Notes: generated from the letters alone by a model not told the origin. 57,380 bases of DNA from Nitrospiraceae bacterium (GCA_035623075.1 DASPUC010000009.1:1-57380), one strand, 5' to 3'; positions 9,186 through 18,149 are shown, counted from the first letter of the stretch. Translations and numbers: made by a program.

Positions 9186-9266
9186 TCGTTTATTTGGTTT
9201 ATCTCGTGGCTCTGGCTTGTCTTGTTAAACCAGAAAAGCTAAACAAACCAGAGAAACCAACCAGCC
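9186..9266. repeat. TCTGGTTT-type repeat cluster between convergent genes
   Basis: The gap between two convergent genes holds TTTGGTTTATCTCG, GGCTCTGG and, in inverted orientation, AAACCAGAAAAGC and CCAGAGAAACCAACC, so it can fold on itself. The same words recur at 26857-26904 and inside the TpsA gene at 33627-33710. It may act as a bidirectional terminator. Confidence 0.6.
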
Positions 9267-10094
9267 CTAGGCATTGGTAGGCTGTTTTTTCCACTTTGCC
9301 AAGATTCGCTCGACTCTCATCCGAACGACCAGGTCTTGATCCTTCATTAACGGCTTAATCGCATCACGCCCCCGCTCATCGCCGATCGCTTCAAGCGCAG
9401 CCGCCGCGGTCAGTCGCGTATACCAATCGCTATCGGCCAGCATCGCAATTAACGGGTCGACGGCCTCGGCCTGCTTGATTCGGCCGAGTGCCAGCACGGC
9501 TTGTTTTCGGACGTTATCGTCCTTCTCTTTGAGTGCTTCGATCAAGCGCGGAACCGCTGGTTGGCCGACTTCGACCAAGGCGTTGGTGGCATATTCCTTG
9601 AATTCTTCATTCCTGAGTTGATGCATGAGGGGATCGAGCACACGTTCGTCACGAATTTTTCCTAAAGCGATGATCGCATATTTACGGACATCCCAGTCAC
9701 GCAGCAATTTGATTAACTGCTCGACGGCCGGAGAGCCGATCTGGCCTAACGCATCGATCGCGACTTCTCGAACCTGCCAATCTCCGTCGTAGAGGGCGCG
9801 GCACAGCGGCTCTGCACACCGTTCGTCTCCCATTTCTCCCAAAGTAATGGCAGCCTCGCGACGGACAACCCAATCAGGATCCTTGAGCAGATCGATCTGA
9901 ATGTCGATCTCATCCTTCGATTTTTCCTCTTCAAGCACAGCCGGTTCACCGGACCCCGCGGCGGCCTCGGGAGATGCGGTCTGCTCCCCAGTCAATTGAG
10001 CCGCAACCTGATCGGCCAATTCATCACTGGCTGTCTCCGATGACGCGGGCGTACCGTCATCGAAAAAGTCTTTCTCTTGTTCCTTAGAGGACAT
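9267..10094 (-). CDS. HEAT-repeat (PBS-lyase-like) protein
   Basis: I start at the ATG at 10094 (MSSKEQEKDF) because an AAGGA sequence sits seven bases before it; an in-frame ATG at 10109 is also possible. About 275 residues: an acidic, Ala/Glu-rich N-terminal 80 residues containing VAAQLTG, then six to seven HEAT repeats (DWVVRREAAITLGEMGD, DWQVREVAIDALGQIG and similar). No signal peptide, so it is probably a cytosolic scaffold or regulatory solenoid. Its VAAQLTG peptide recurs in the small basic protein encoded just upstream. Confidence 0.85.
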   Translation of the reverse strand: MSSKEQEKDFFDDGTPASSETASDELADQVAAQLTGEQTASPEAAAGSGEPAVLEEEKSKDEIDIQIDLLKDPDWVVRREAAITLGEMGDERCAEPLCRALYDGDWQVREVAIDALGQIGSPAVEQLIKLLRDWDVRKYAIIALGKIRDERVLDPLMHQLRNEEFKEYATNALVEVGQPAVPRLIEALKEKDDNVRKQAVLALGRIKQAEAVDPLIAMLADSDWYTRLTAAAALEAIGDERGRDAIKPLMKDQDLVVRMRVERILAKWKKQPTNA

Positions 10095-10133
10095 GCGTTG
10101 TTCCTTCATGAGTCGAGGTGACTAACCACATCG

Positions 10134-10349
10134 TTATCCTGCCGCCGGGGCGGCTACTTCGGAGGTCTTCCCTGTCGCATGCTTCTTTCGCAAGGCACGG
10201 GCGCGTCGTTTGCGCTGAACACGCTTTAAGCGCTTGCGCAACGTTCGGAGGGCGGCATCTCCTTCCGGCGACTTGTGCCCAGTCAATTGAGCTGCTACTT
10301 TTTTCTTGAGTCGTGCCTCATCGGATTCCGCGGTCGTCTTCTTCGCCAT
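10134..10349 (-). CDS. Small, strongly basic protein with a VAAQLTG motif
   Basis: 71 residues from the ATG at 10349 (MAKKTTAESD), with AAGGAGG upstream; a GTG at 10379 is an alternative. Residues 17-25 read KKVAAQLTG, and the C-terminal half is dense in Lys/Arg (RTLRKRLKRVQRKRRARALRK), suggesting nucleic-acid or ribosome association. It is 40 bases upstream of the HEAT-repeat gene on the same strand and shares with it VAAQLTG, so the two may work together. Function unknown. Confidence 0.7.
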   Translation of the reverse strand: MAKKTTAESDEARLKKKVAAQLTGHKSPEGDAALRTLRKRLKRVQRKRRARALRKKHATGKTSEVAAPAAG

Positions 10350-10469
10350 CCGGCTTCGAGCCTCCTTTTCCTTTGTCACGAGCCCCTAATCATGCTGTCT
10401 TGGGTGCGAATCGGCAGTCTAGTAGAGAGGTCAGCGCAGTGTCAACCTGGCTCCAACACCGGCCGTCTA

Positions 10470-11162
10470 CTAGTCGATGATGAGCGCTGCAACTTCTGTA
10501 TGAGCAGTATGGTCCGCCGCGAGGATCGCAGGAACCCGACGAAGTCGCCGTTGGATGAGAACATCACCTAACGGGAGACGAAGAGGCTGGGCGACCGATG
10601 AATCGGGACGGTTTAACGGGGTTGGGCCTAACTCATTTGAATTAGCCACGGGCTCGTCAGATTGAATTAGAAGCTTCGTGTTCAATGCTTCCTGCGCATC
10701 TGATGGGAGTAGAAGGTCCGGTCGACGGTCTCCCACAACCTCGACCTGCACGACCGATAGCCCCCCCTCGACCATGCCGAGATACACAGCAGCAGCGTGG
10801 GATAAGTCAAGGATTCGACCATTCACATAAGGACCACGGTCGTTGATCCGGACATGTACGTGTTTCCCGTTCATAAGGTTCACCACACGGACCATGCTTC
10901 CCAAGGGAAGGGTCCGGTGGGCCGCGGTCAAAGCCTCCATATCGAATAACTCTCCATTCGCCGCCTGCTTCCCATGGAACTGTTCTCCATACCAGGAGGC
11001 CACCCCACGGTCTTTTAATCCCACATCCAGTTGGACTTCACCCTTTGGTATCCATGAGCAGGCTGCGGAGACCGCCAAGGCGCTTGCAACTATGCAGAAT
11101 TGGACTAACGAGACCTTTGCTGCCGCCTTCTTTCTATTTCCATTCATAGTGTTGTCCATCAT
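10470..11162 (-). CDS. rlpA: RlpA-like septal lytic transglycosylase, lipoprotein
   Basis: 230 residues. The N-terminus has a lipoprotein signal ending in a lipobox around residues 32-36 (VSAAC), so it is probably anchored to the outer membrane. Residues about 50-145 form the RlpA double-psi beta-barrel, with the family signature GVASWYGEQFHGKQAANGE, the HRTLPLGSMVRV block and NDRGPYVNGRILDLS. RlpA proteins cleave denuded peptidoglycan at division sites. There is no C-terminal SPOR domain, unlike E. coli RlpA. The start could also be the ATG at 11147. A promoter is predicted about 200 bases upstream. Confidence 0.92.
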   Translation of the reverse strand: MMDNTMNGNRKKAAAKVSLVQFCIVASALAVSAACSWIPKGEVQLDVGLKDRGVASWYGEQFHGKQAANGELFDMEALTAAHRTLPLGSMVRVVNLMNGKHVHVRINDRGPYVNGRILDLSHAAAVYLGMVEGGLSVVQVEVVGDRRPDLLLPSDAQEALNTKLLIQSDEPVANSNELGPTPLNRPDSSVAQPLRLPLGDVLIQRRLRRVPAILAADHTAHTEVAALIID

Positions 11163-11360
11163 TGGGGTTGAACCACCCTCGCGCTCAGTTCAGACTTTTG
11201 TCTGGATGCTCTCACCTTAAACGCTGAGCACCGGTCCAACAATACCGACCCGGTAGCCCCAACCCCTACCTTTGAATGAGTCGAAAATGAGCGCCTCTGT
11301 GGGAAAGATCACACAGATAAGAACCATAGGGGCGGGGTAAGATGCGTATGTAGTGCTTAC

Positions 11361-11390
11361 TATATATAGGGACGCTTATCCCTTCGTCAA
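11361..11390 (-). promoter_or_regulatory. Predicted promoter toward rlpA
   Basis: Minus strand: TTGACG (11385-11390), then TATATA after 16 bases (11363-11368), within an AT-rich TATATATAG tract. It would give a leader of about 190 bases before rlpA, for which I see no known riboswitch. With the divergent promoter at 11579-11607 it accounts for most of the 11163-11682 gap; I see no convincing gene there. Confidence 0.55.
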
Positions 11391-11578
11391 GAGGCAGGAA
11401 GAGGATGCTGAGCCAATCGCCTCACATACATACATAATGAACGACGAAGGCTCTTCTGCATTGATCGGCTGGCCGCGACACAGCGACTCCATTTGAGATC
11501 TTGCTCTGAGATGAGTGGTGATTGCTCGGAGGACTCAACCGGGAAAGGCCCGGCCTGTACGGTTTCGTGATCATTGTA

Positions 11579-11607
11579 TTGACTGATTCCGGATGACTGA
11601 GTAAGAT
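11579..11607 (+). promoter_or_regulatory. Predicted sigma70 promoter of the ABC/GldG operon
   Basis: TTGACT (11579-11584), a 17-base spacer and TAAGAT (11602-11607), 75 bases upstream of the first gene of the operon. Confidence 0.65.
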
Positions 11608-11682
11608 GCCAGCGGATTATACGTATATGAAGTCCCAACCTACCGCTAGCGGTCCTACGATCTAGTTAGTTATTACCCGCGC

Positions 11683-12684
11683 ATGATCGACGTTCAGCAG
11701 GTTACCAAACGCTACGGACAACATACCGCCCTTGATCGCGTGACCTTTCGTGTAGCAAAGGGCGAAGTGCTCGCATTTCTCGGCCCTAATGGTGCCGGGA
11801 AAACGACAACCATGCGGATCTTGACCTGTTTTATGCCAGCCACCGAAGGATCGGCTAGCGTGGCGGGCTTCGATTGCGCCGACCAACCTTTCGAGGTGAA
11901 GCGTCGAATCGGGTATCTGCCGGAAACACCGCCGGTATACCAGGAGCTGACGGTCTCGGAATACCTCACCTTTGTGGGTCGATTGCGAGGCCTTGCAGGA
12001 AAGAAGCTTTCCGCCGCGATGGATCGGGAAGTTCAGCGGTTGGGACTCGGACAGGTACGATACCGCCTCATCGGAAACCTCTCTCGTGGCTACCGCCAGC
12101 GGGTCGGGCTTGCCCAAACGCTCTTGCACGATCCCGAGGTCCTCATTCTCGACGAACCAACCGTCGGTCTCGATCCGAAGCAGATCATCGAAATCCGGGA
12201 ATTGATCAAGAGTTTGGCGGGATCCCATTCGGTCATCCTGAGCACCCATATCCTGCCCGAGGCCACAGCCGTCTGCCAGCGCGTGGTGATCATCAGCGGT
12301 GGCCGAATTGTTGCCGAGGACACGCCGGAGCAACTGTCCGCACGACTCCGTCACTCAGATAAGATCTCCATTACGCTGAAACATCCTTCCATTGATGTGG
12401 GTGAGCGATTCAAATCCGTTGCCGGGGTGCAAAATGTTTTCCCTGGCGGAAGTCCTGGAACATACCTCTTGGAATGCTCGCTTGATCAGGACGCGCGAGA
12501 AGAAGTGGCTCGACTGGCAGTCACGCAAGGATGGGGCCTGTTAGAGCTGAAATCGATCTCGATGACCTTAGAGGATGTCTTCCTCCAGCTGACCCGGCAC
12601 GAGGACGGATTGTCACAGGACGGAGAACCGTCAACCGGCCGGCACGCCACCACGTTGGTCGAATCAATGGAACAGTCCACATGA
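11683..12684 (+). CDS. ABC-2 type transporter ATPase (GldA-like)
   Basis: A 333-residue ABC ATPase: Walker A GPNGAGKTT near residue 37, Q-loop, signature LSRGYRQRVGLAQ (a variant of LSGGQ), Walker B VLILDEPTVGLDP and the switch His in LSTHIL. It powers the membrane subunit encoded next. Together with the permease, the GldG-like protein and the DUF4340 protein it forms the four-gene module related to the GldA/GldF/GldG gliding or export transporter of Bacteroidetes; the substrate is unknown. Its stop overlaps the next ATG in an ATGA arrangement. The C-terminal 90 residues are an accessory domain. Confidence 0.93.
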   Translation: MIDVQQVTKRYGQHTALDRVTFRVAKGEVLAFLGPNGAGKTTTMRILTCFMPATEGSASVAGFDCADQPFEVKRRIGYLPETPPVYQELTVSEYLTFVGRLRGLAGKKLSAAMDREVQRLGLGQVRYRLIGNLSRGYRQRVGLAQTLLHDPEVLILDEPTVGLDPKQIIEIRELIKSLAGSHSVILSTHILPEATAVCQRVVIISGGRIVAEDTPEQLSARLRHSDKISITLKHPSIDVGERFKSVAGVQNVFPGGSPGTYLLECSLDQDAREEVARLAVTQGWGLLELKSISMTLEDVFLQLTRHEDGLSQDGEPSTGRHATTLVESMEQST

Positions 12685-13451
12685 CACCGGTCGCGACCAT
12701 AGTGTCGAAAGAGTTGCGGTCCTACTTCGTATCGCCCGTGGTGTACGTGGTGGGAGCAGTCTTTCTCCTGATTATCGGGCTACTGTCATACCTCTATGTC
12801 GTCTTCGCCGGAGCGCAAGCCATTCAGCTCATGCAGATGCAGGGAGGCATGGCCCAGCTTAATTTGAACGACCTGGTGTTCCGGAACCTGTTTTCCAGCA
12901 TCAGATTCGTGCTGTTGCTCACCTTGCCGATTTTGACGATGCGCCTCTTTGCCGAAGAACGAAAGCTGCGGACCTTCGAGTTCCTCATGACCTCCCCCAT
13001 CGGCATCAACGAGGTCGTCGCGGGAAAGTTCGTGAGCGTCTTCCTCGTCTTTCTCGGCCTCCTGGGACTCACCGGTCTGATCCCGGTCGTGTTGTCGATG
13101 TTCAGCGATTTCGACTGGTACCCCATCCTGACGGGCTATCTTGGGCTGGCCTTGCTCGGAGCTCTGTTTCTCTCGGTCGGCGTCCTCGCGTCCGCCCTAA
13201 CGGAGAACCAAATCGTAGCCGCCTTCCTCAGCTTCGGCATCCTGCTCCTCTTCTGGCTCCTTGCAGGCTTGGGCTCTCTGCTCGGAGACACAGCGCTCGG
13301 CCAGACCATCTCATACCTTTCATTCATGGAACATTTCGATCATCTCGTTCGCGGCCTGATCGATACCAAGGATCTGGTGTACTTCTTCAGTGGCCTGGCT
13401 CTGATGCTGCTTCTGACCCACCGGGCAGTGGAAGCAGCGAGGTGGCGATGA
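12681..13451 (+). CDS. ABC-2 family permease (GldF-like)
   Basis: Translation starts at ATG 12681, overlapping the ATPase stop by four bases (ATGA); the longer open frame upstream is not real. About 256 residues with six hydrophobic segments, beginning with VYVVGAVFLLIIGLLSYLYV, and the ABC-2 motif RLFAEERKLRTFEFLMTSP between helices 2 and 3, typical of GldF/NosY permeases that contact the ATPase. It is translationally coupled to the next gene through another ATGA overlap at 13448. Confidence 0.92.
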   Translation: MTPVATIVSKELRSYFVSPVVYVVGAVFLLIIGLLSYLYVVFAGAQAIQLMQMQGGMAQLNLNDLVFRNLFSSIRFVLLLTLPILTMRLFAEERKLRTFEFLMTSPIGINEVVAGKFVSVFLVFLGLLGLTGLIPVVLSMFSDFDWYPILTGYLGLALLGALFLSVGVLASALTENQIVAAFLSFGILLLFWLLAGLGSLLGDTALGQTISYLSFMEHFDHLVRGLIDTKDLVYFFSGLALMLLLTHRAVEAARWR

Positions 13452-14971
13452 CCCTCAAGGACCTCCCGCTCGGCGTCGTTGGGACAGCCTTGGCTCTGGC
13501 CGGATTGGTCGCCTATAGCCTGGCACCGGACGCGCTCTGGCTCGTCACGTTGTGCGAAGGCCTGGCCCTCGTCTCTCTGATCGCTTTTGTGGTCCTCCAC
13601 TTCGAGACGCTGAAAAGCTTTTCCGCCCGTCGCTCGACACGCATGGGCGCCAACAGCCTGGTGATTATCCTCCTCGTTGTTGGGATTCTTGTCATCGGGA
13701 ATTTCCTGGCTGTTCGACATTCCCTTCGTTGGGATTTTTCAGAGAACCAGAATTTCACGCTCGCATCTCAAACGTACCGTGTCCTCCGAAACTTAGCCCA
13801 CGACGTGAAAGTGACCGTATTTACCCGGGAGAAAGACCCAGGATTTCAGTCATACAAAGAACGCCTCGATAGCTATCGGCAAGCCAGTCCGAAACTGACC
13901 GTCGAATTTGTCGATCCTGAGCGACACCCGAAGGTAGCGCAGACCTACGGCATCACTAGGACCGATACGGCCATTTTTGAGAGCGGGAGCCAGACGGTCC
14001 GCGTGACATCGCCATCGGAAGTCGAACTCACCGGCGCATTGCTGCGGGTCTCGAAGGACAGCAAGAAACGGATCCTCTTCCTCGAAGGGCATGGCGAACG
14101 CGGACTCGACGATAAGGAACGGACCGGTTTCTCTATGGCCAAAGATGCCCTCACCAAACAAGGCTACGACGTCGGAACTCTGAGCCTCCTCCAAACCGCC
14201 GCGGTTCCGGAGAACACCGCCGTTCTCGTGCTGGCAGGTCCCCGTCGTCCCGTGACCCGTGAAGAACAAGAGCGGATTCAATCCTACGTGGATACCGGCG
14301 GTCACCTGCTCGCCCTGATCGATCCAGACTCACAGGCCGATCTCGACCCGATGCTCAAACATTGGGGGTTAGGCGTCGGCCCCGGCGTGCTCGTGGACCT
14401 GCAGGATCGATTGGCGCAAGGGGACCTCACCGCTTTGTTGGTGCGGACGTTCACGGAACACGAGATCACGCAGGACCTCACCTCCGCCGTGCTCTTCCCG
14501 TTGGCGCGGCATGTGACCTTCGATGAGCAGGTTGGAAAAGACTGGGACTACGTTCCGCTCGCAAGGACATCAGCCAATAGCTGGGCAGAAACCGATATCA
14601 AAGGCCGCGTCGTGAGTCTCAACGAGAAGGAGGACGTCAAAGGCCCCCTCCCAATGGCGGCCGCCCTTGCCCCGAAAAAACAACCGGAAGAAGGAAAGCC
14701 CAGTCCCGCGATCGTTGTCATCGGGAACTCCAGCTTCGCCGTCAACGCCTTCTTGAATTTTCCCGGCAACACGGATTTTTTTCTCCATGCAGCCGGGTGG
14801 CTCGCCGAAGAACGGGACCTCATCGCGATCAGTCCCAAGGAGCAGGGATTGCATCCGTTTATTCCGAATGCGGTCCAAGAACGAGCCCTCCTCTATCTGC
14901 AAGTGTTCCTTCTTCCGGCCGCAACGTTTCTGTGCGGCATGATGGTGTGGCGCAAGCGCCGCCGCCTATAA
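13448..14971 (+). CDS. GldG-like auxiliary protein of the ABC transporter (ABC_transp_aux)
   Basis: The ATG at 13448 overlaps the permease stop (ATGA); a GTG at 13442 is also in frame. About 507 residues: two N-terminal membrane helices, then a third (SLVIILLVVGILVIGNFLAV), a large extracytoplasmic GldG/ABC_transp_aux domain (RWDFSENQNFTLASQT, ILFLEGHGERGLDD, LIDPDSQADLDPMLKHWG), and a C-terminal helix (LLYLQVFLLPAATFLCGMMVW) with a basic tail. The domain resembles a DUF4350/ThuA-like fold and probably binds the substrate outside the membrane. Confidence 0.9.
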   Translation: MTLKDLPLGVVGTALALAGLVAYSLAPDALWLVTLCEGLALVSLIAFVVLHFETLKSFSARRSTRMGANSLVIILLVVGILVIGNFLAVRHSLRWDFSENQNFTLASQTYRVLRNLAHDVKVTVFTREKDPGFQSYKERLDSYRQASPKLTVEFVDPERHPKVAQTYGITRTDTAIFESGSQTVRVTSPSEVELTGALLRVSKDSKKRILFLEGHGERGLDDKERTGFSMAKDALTKQGYDVGTLSLLQTAAVPENTAVLVLAGPRRPVTREEQERIQSYVDTGGHLLALIDPDSQADLDPMLKHWGLGVGPGVLVDLQDRLAQGDLTALLVRTFTEHEITQDLTSAVLFPLARHVTFDEQVGKDWDYVPLARTSANSWAETDIKGRVVSLNEKEDVKGPLPMAAALAPKKQPEEGKPSPAIVVIGNSSFAVNAFLNFPGNTDFFLHAAGWLAEERDLIAISPKEQGLHPFIPNAVQERALLYLQVFLLPAATFLCGMMVWRKRRRL

Positions 14972-14975
14972 CTCC

Positions 14976-16352
14976 ATGCGAAACTGGCCGACTCTGGTTC
15001 TGGCACTTGTCTTCGGAGGCTTGGGCGCCTACCTCTATTTCGTTGAATTGCCCAGCAAAGAATCTCAGGAGCGTACCGCAACCGAGAGCGCAAAGCTGCT
15101 TGCCCTGGATCAGAATGAGATCACGGGGCTGACCGTGAAGACGGCCGACCGCGAAATCATCATGGTTAAGGACGTTGAAAAGGGGTGGAATATCACTGCA
15201 CCTCTGCGTTCAGAGGCCGACCATCGGGCTGTAGACAATCTTCTGCGAGCGCTGGTCACCGGCAAAGTGATTCGAGTCATCGAGGACACCGCAACGGACC
15301 TTGCTCCGTTTGGACTCGATCATCCCGTGACGGTTGTCACAGCCTCAGCAGGAGCGAAACAAGACACCTTTTCAATCGGAGATAGCGGACCGCTCTCATC
15401 AACCCTGTATGTCTTACGACAGTCTGATCACAAAGTGCTGCTCACCGATATGGCGCCAAAGGATTTTGTGAATAAAACGTTGCTGACCTTTCGGCGAAAG
15501 GACATTCTGCGATTCTCGCAGAATGAGGTGGATCGCGTTCGTTTGACCTATCCCGCCACAGAAATCGTTCTGTACCACGTCGAGGAGAAACCCAAGGGTA
15601 AATGGAAGATTCGGTACCCGATCGAGGCCGAGGCCGATCAAACGGAAGTACGGACTCTGCTCTTTCGACTCGAAGACCTCAAAGCAATGGCCTTGATTGA
15701 CCCGGGAGCGGAGCGGGATGGACTCGCGAAGACCCTCACCGCCCCAAAAGTTAAAATCACGCTCCACACGCCTCAAGGGGACCAGACAGTAAAGCTCTAT
15801 CAGTCTGACCCGGCAAGCGGCGAAGCCATTGCGGAAACGACCGCTGAGGCCCCGCTTTATCGCATCGCTCCAACGGCCATTCGTGATCTCACCAAGGAAC
15901 TATTTGCCTTCCAAGACAAGCGGCTCTTAGGCGTGGACGCGACTGACATCGCTGTTCTCTCGGTTAAAACACGCACTGAAAAGTATGTGTTGATCAACCA
16001 AACAGGCGAATGGGTCATGGAAGATCATCCCACCGAGAAGCTCGACCAGCAGACAGCCGATCTTTTCGTCAGTCGAGTGGTCAACGTGCCGGCTGAAGAA
16101 CGTGTGACGAAACAGACTGGGCCGCTTGCCGCGTACGGACTTGTCGCACCGGCTGCCGAGTTCGTCGCCACAGGAAAAGACGGCAAGGTGGCCGGCAAAC
16201 TCTCAGTTGGTAATCAGTCCGGTGGGTTGGCTTACGCGATCGGCCAGCGGTTTCCGGGCATCTTCCAAATCCGCGCCGATTTGCTGTCGCAAATTCCGAC
16301 CGAGAACGACCTATTGGCGAAATCACCCGACAAGACCACGTCCGGTCATTGA
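14976..16352 (+). CDS. DUF4340 protein of the ABC/GldG module
   Basis: 458 residues starting MRNWPTLVLALVFGGLGAYL, a single N-terminal membrane anchor, followed by a long periplasmic region built of two or three copies of the DUF4340 fold (repeated patterns like ITGLTVKTADREIIMVKD...WNITAPL and VRLTYPATEIVLYHVEE...WKIRYPIEAEAD). DUF4340 proteins usually close GldA/F/G-like operons; their biochemical role is unknown. It follows the GldG-like gene by four bases and ends 64 bases before tRNA-Arg. Confidence 0.88.
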   Translation: MRNWPTLVLALVFGGLGAYLYFVELPSKESQERTATESAKLLALDQNEITGLTVKTADREIIMVKDVEKGWNITAPLRSEADHRAVDNLLRALVTGKVIRVIEDTATDLAPFGLDHPVTVVTASAGAKQDTFSIGDSGPLSSTLYVLRQSDHKVLLTDMAPKDFVNKTLLTFRRKDILRFSQNEVDRVRLTYPATEIVLYHVEEKPKGKWKIRYPIEAEADQTEVRTLLFRLEDLKAMALIDPGAERDGLAKTLTAPKVKITLHTPQGDQTVKLYQSDPASGEAIAETTAEAPLYRIAPTAIRDLTKELFAFQDKRLLGVDATDIAVLSVKTRTEKYVLINQTGEWVMEDHPTEKLDQQTADLFVSRVVNVPAEERVTKQTGPLAAYGLVAPAAEFVATGKDGKVAGKLSVGNQSGGLAYAIGQRFPGIFQIRADLLSQIPTENDLLAKSPDKTTSGH

Positions 16353-16416
16353 CCCCGGCCAGGAGGGTCACTGTTGCCTAGACTTTTCCAACCCCTTCCA
16401 GTATCGTAAGTTTTAT

Positions 16417-16493
16417 GCCCCCGTAGCTCAGTTGGATAGAGCAGCGGTTTCCTAAACCGCGGGTCGTACGTTCAATTCGTATCGGGGGCACCA
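16417..16493 (+). tRNA. tRNA-Arg (anticodon CCT)
   Basis: Complete cloverleaf: acceptor GCCCCCG/CGGGGGC, D-arm GCTC/GAGC, anticodon stem GCGGT/ACCGC with loop TTCCTAA (anticodon CCT, codon AGG), T-arm GTACG/CGTAT. CCA is encoded. A decayed integrase lies immediately downstream, and part of its 3' half is duplicated at 18416-18455, so it probably served as an integration site. Confidence 0.97.
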
Positions 16494-16502
16494 AACCTCC
16501 GT

Positions 16503-16690
16503 TTAGTCTATCCGCCACTTGCCCTGCTCCTCCGAGTCGATCATTCCCTGCAAGGCTTCAACTGTAACCGTCGTTGTAACCTTTTCCACCTCATAATATT
16601 CCGCAAGTTGCCGAGTCGCCGTCTGGAGGTCACATCGATCAACTCCGTCTCGCTCACGATATCGTACCGGTCAAAGACAATACGCCCACG
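16503..16690 (-). pseudogene. Decayed tyrosine recombinase (integrase), C-terminal remnant
   Basis: On the minus strand one frame reads GRIVFDRYDIVSETELIDV; RY-DIVSE with its nucleophile Tyr (codon at 16664-16666) is the hallmark C-terminus of tyrosine integrases. Near 16628-16635 the homology shifts frame and continues DLQTATRQLAEYYEVEKV to a TAA at 16503-16505. A one-base frameshift therefore breaks it, and the catalytic core upstream is missing. The stop is only ten bases from the tRNA-Arg 3' end, the classical place for an integrase. In the rest of 16691-16946 I see only broken frames. Confidence 0.75.
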
Positions 16691-16946
16691 ATCAAAACAG
16701 CCCTAACACCGTTTCCTCTCGCACACATACCACGTCTTCCTGCTCCCGGTAATTACGTACCGCGAACCGCGGCTCTCAATGAGCGGTGCGTGATTCCGCC
16801 TACCTGAGAGTGCTCCCCGTACTGATCCGACGCAGTCGTGCAGAGAAGGCTGTCAGGCCTAGCCCTTCTTTCAGGGTAGCCCCAACAGGGAACGCGCCCG
16901 GACGATGGCGCTGGCATCCTTTGTATGTAAGCCGGAGGTCGGGACA

Positions 16947-17309
16947 ATGACTGGGGAGAAGCAGGGATCGATCGAAGACCGCCAGGTGGATACAACGGGG
17001 AAGGACCGTCGAGGGCGCCGGTTGGCCCTGTCCTGCCGGCTGTTTGTCTTCGGTGAGGATGACTTTGAAACCGAAGGCACCCTGATGGATATTTCAACCA
17101 GTGGCTGTCGCGCTGTCTCAACCGTTCAGGTGCACCGTGGCATGATCGTCAAACTCTCGGTGTTCCTCCCGGATCACCGGTGGCCCCTTCGGGTGGAGGA
17201 GGCCATTGTGCGATGGACCAACGGTCCGGAATTCGGCGTGGAATTTACCAGTATTCGACTGGCACAACGGGAACGTCTGCGGGCACTGATCATGAAAGCC
17301 AAAATTTAG
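16947..17309 (+). CDS. PilZ-domain protein (putative c-di-GMP binding)
   Basis: 120 residues from ATG 16947 (MTGEKQGSIED), with GGAGG eight bases upstream; the ATG at 16905 lacks a ribosome binding site. The PilZ c-di-GMP signature is present: RRGRR near residue 21-25 at the start of the barrel, then LMDISTSGCRA (D-x-S-x-x-G) near residues 50-60, and the barrel closes with GPEFGVEFTSI. The arginine and D/SxxG motifs needed for c-di-GMP are both kept. A single-domain effector, 33 bases upstream of the next membrane protein gene. Confidence 0.88.
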   Translation: MTGEKQGSIEDRQVDTTGKDRRGRRLALSCRLFVFGEDDFETEGTLMDISTSGCRAVSTVQVHRGMIVKLSVFLPDHRWPLRVEEAIVRWTNGPEFGVEFTSIRLAQRERLRALIMKAKI

Positions 17310-17342
17310 GAGGCCCTTTACAATCAAGCAGAGAGGTTCGCG

Positions 17343-18149
17343 ATGCATATGCTGTCGACACTCACCGTCCCTGACTTTCTCCCTCACCTGGTTGGCATTT
17401 TGCTGCTGTTTTTGGTCTGGCAATACCATCAAATGCAGGTTATGGCCGGCCGCATTCAGGCGTTCGACGTTCTGGATCGATCAGGTATTCGGATGTATGT
17501 CTTTGCCACCCCGCAGCACGATCAGATCTGTGACGGCTGTCGTGCGGCCAATGGCACCGTGTTTCGGCCCACTCGGGTCGCCGAAGCGGGGTTCAGTCCG
17601 CTTGAGATCCCCTGCACTCGCTCGGGGAACTGTACGGGCGCGCTGGTCGGTCTCTACGGGGCTTGGTTAGAGGCGAGAGGTGTACTGGAACGGCTGCTCG
17701 CCGAGAAGAAGCACGGCCGAGTGAAACTCTCACTTGACGAATTGCGCGGCCTCCTCAACGGCCAGTGGGAACGCTGCGTCAGTGCGGCGACCGATCGGTT
17801 GGGGGTGCATATGTTGGAGGGCATGTGCTACGAAACGATCAATCCCGACCTGTCCATCCAAAGCTATCGGTACGTCGTCGATCAAGCCCGCGAGATTCGC
17901 CATCTCCTCCTGCTCGTCCCAGCCTACTTCCGGTTGGTCGAGGTGCTGGGTCGCGCAGCGCGGTATGAAGAGGCACTCCAGACGATCGAGCAATTTGAGA
18001 GCCGGTTCCCTCGGAATAAACGCGCGCGACACTTCCCCACCGAAGCACAACGCGGGCTCATGTCGCTGAAGAAGTCGCGCCTCAAGGTGGCCGAAGCACA
18101 GCAGGCATTGACTACTCCTTTGGCCGCCGTGCTCAATTCCAGTCGCTAA
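17343..18149 (+). CDS. Membrane-anchored protein with a cysteine-cluster domain, unknown function
   Basis: 268 residues. Residues 10-28 form a membrane helix (LPHLVGILLLFLVWQY). Residues about 48-105 hold ICDGCRAANGTVF and, later, IPCTRSGNCTG, a spaced Cys pattern reminiscent of the C-terminal part of Mu gpF-like phage head morphogenesis proteins (CxxC..DG.vf...P..H..CRC), though the His and the spacing differ. The C-terminal half is helical and TPR-like (YFRLVEVLGRAARYEEALQTIEQFE). It follows the PilZ gene by 33 bases and lies between the tRNA-Arg and its partial duplicate. Its role is unknown. Confidence 0.72.
   Translation: MHMLSTLTVPDFLPHLVGILLLFLVWQYHQMQVMAGRIQAFDVLDRSGIRMYVFATPQHDQICDGCRAANGTVFRPTRVAEAGFSPLEIPCTRSGNCTGALVGLYGAWLEARGVLERLLAEKKHGRVKLSLDELRGLLNGQWERCVSAATDRLGVHMLEGMCYETINPDLSIQSYRYVVDQAREIRHLLLLVPAYFRLVEVLGRAARYEEALQTIEQFESRFPRNKRARHFPTEAQRGLMSLKKSRLKVAEAQQALTTPLAAVLNSSR

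Noticed and set aside
11163-11360. Riboswitch in the long rlpA leader
   Set aside because: The GC-rich leader has short complementary words, but no known riboswitch core (including c-di-GMP) could be matched.
11387-11638. 83-residue minus-strand ORF between rlpA and the ABC operon
   Set aside because: No ribosome binding site; overlaps both predicted promoters.
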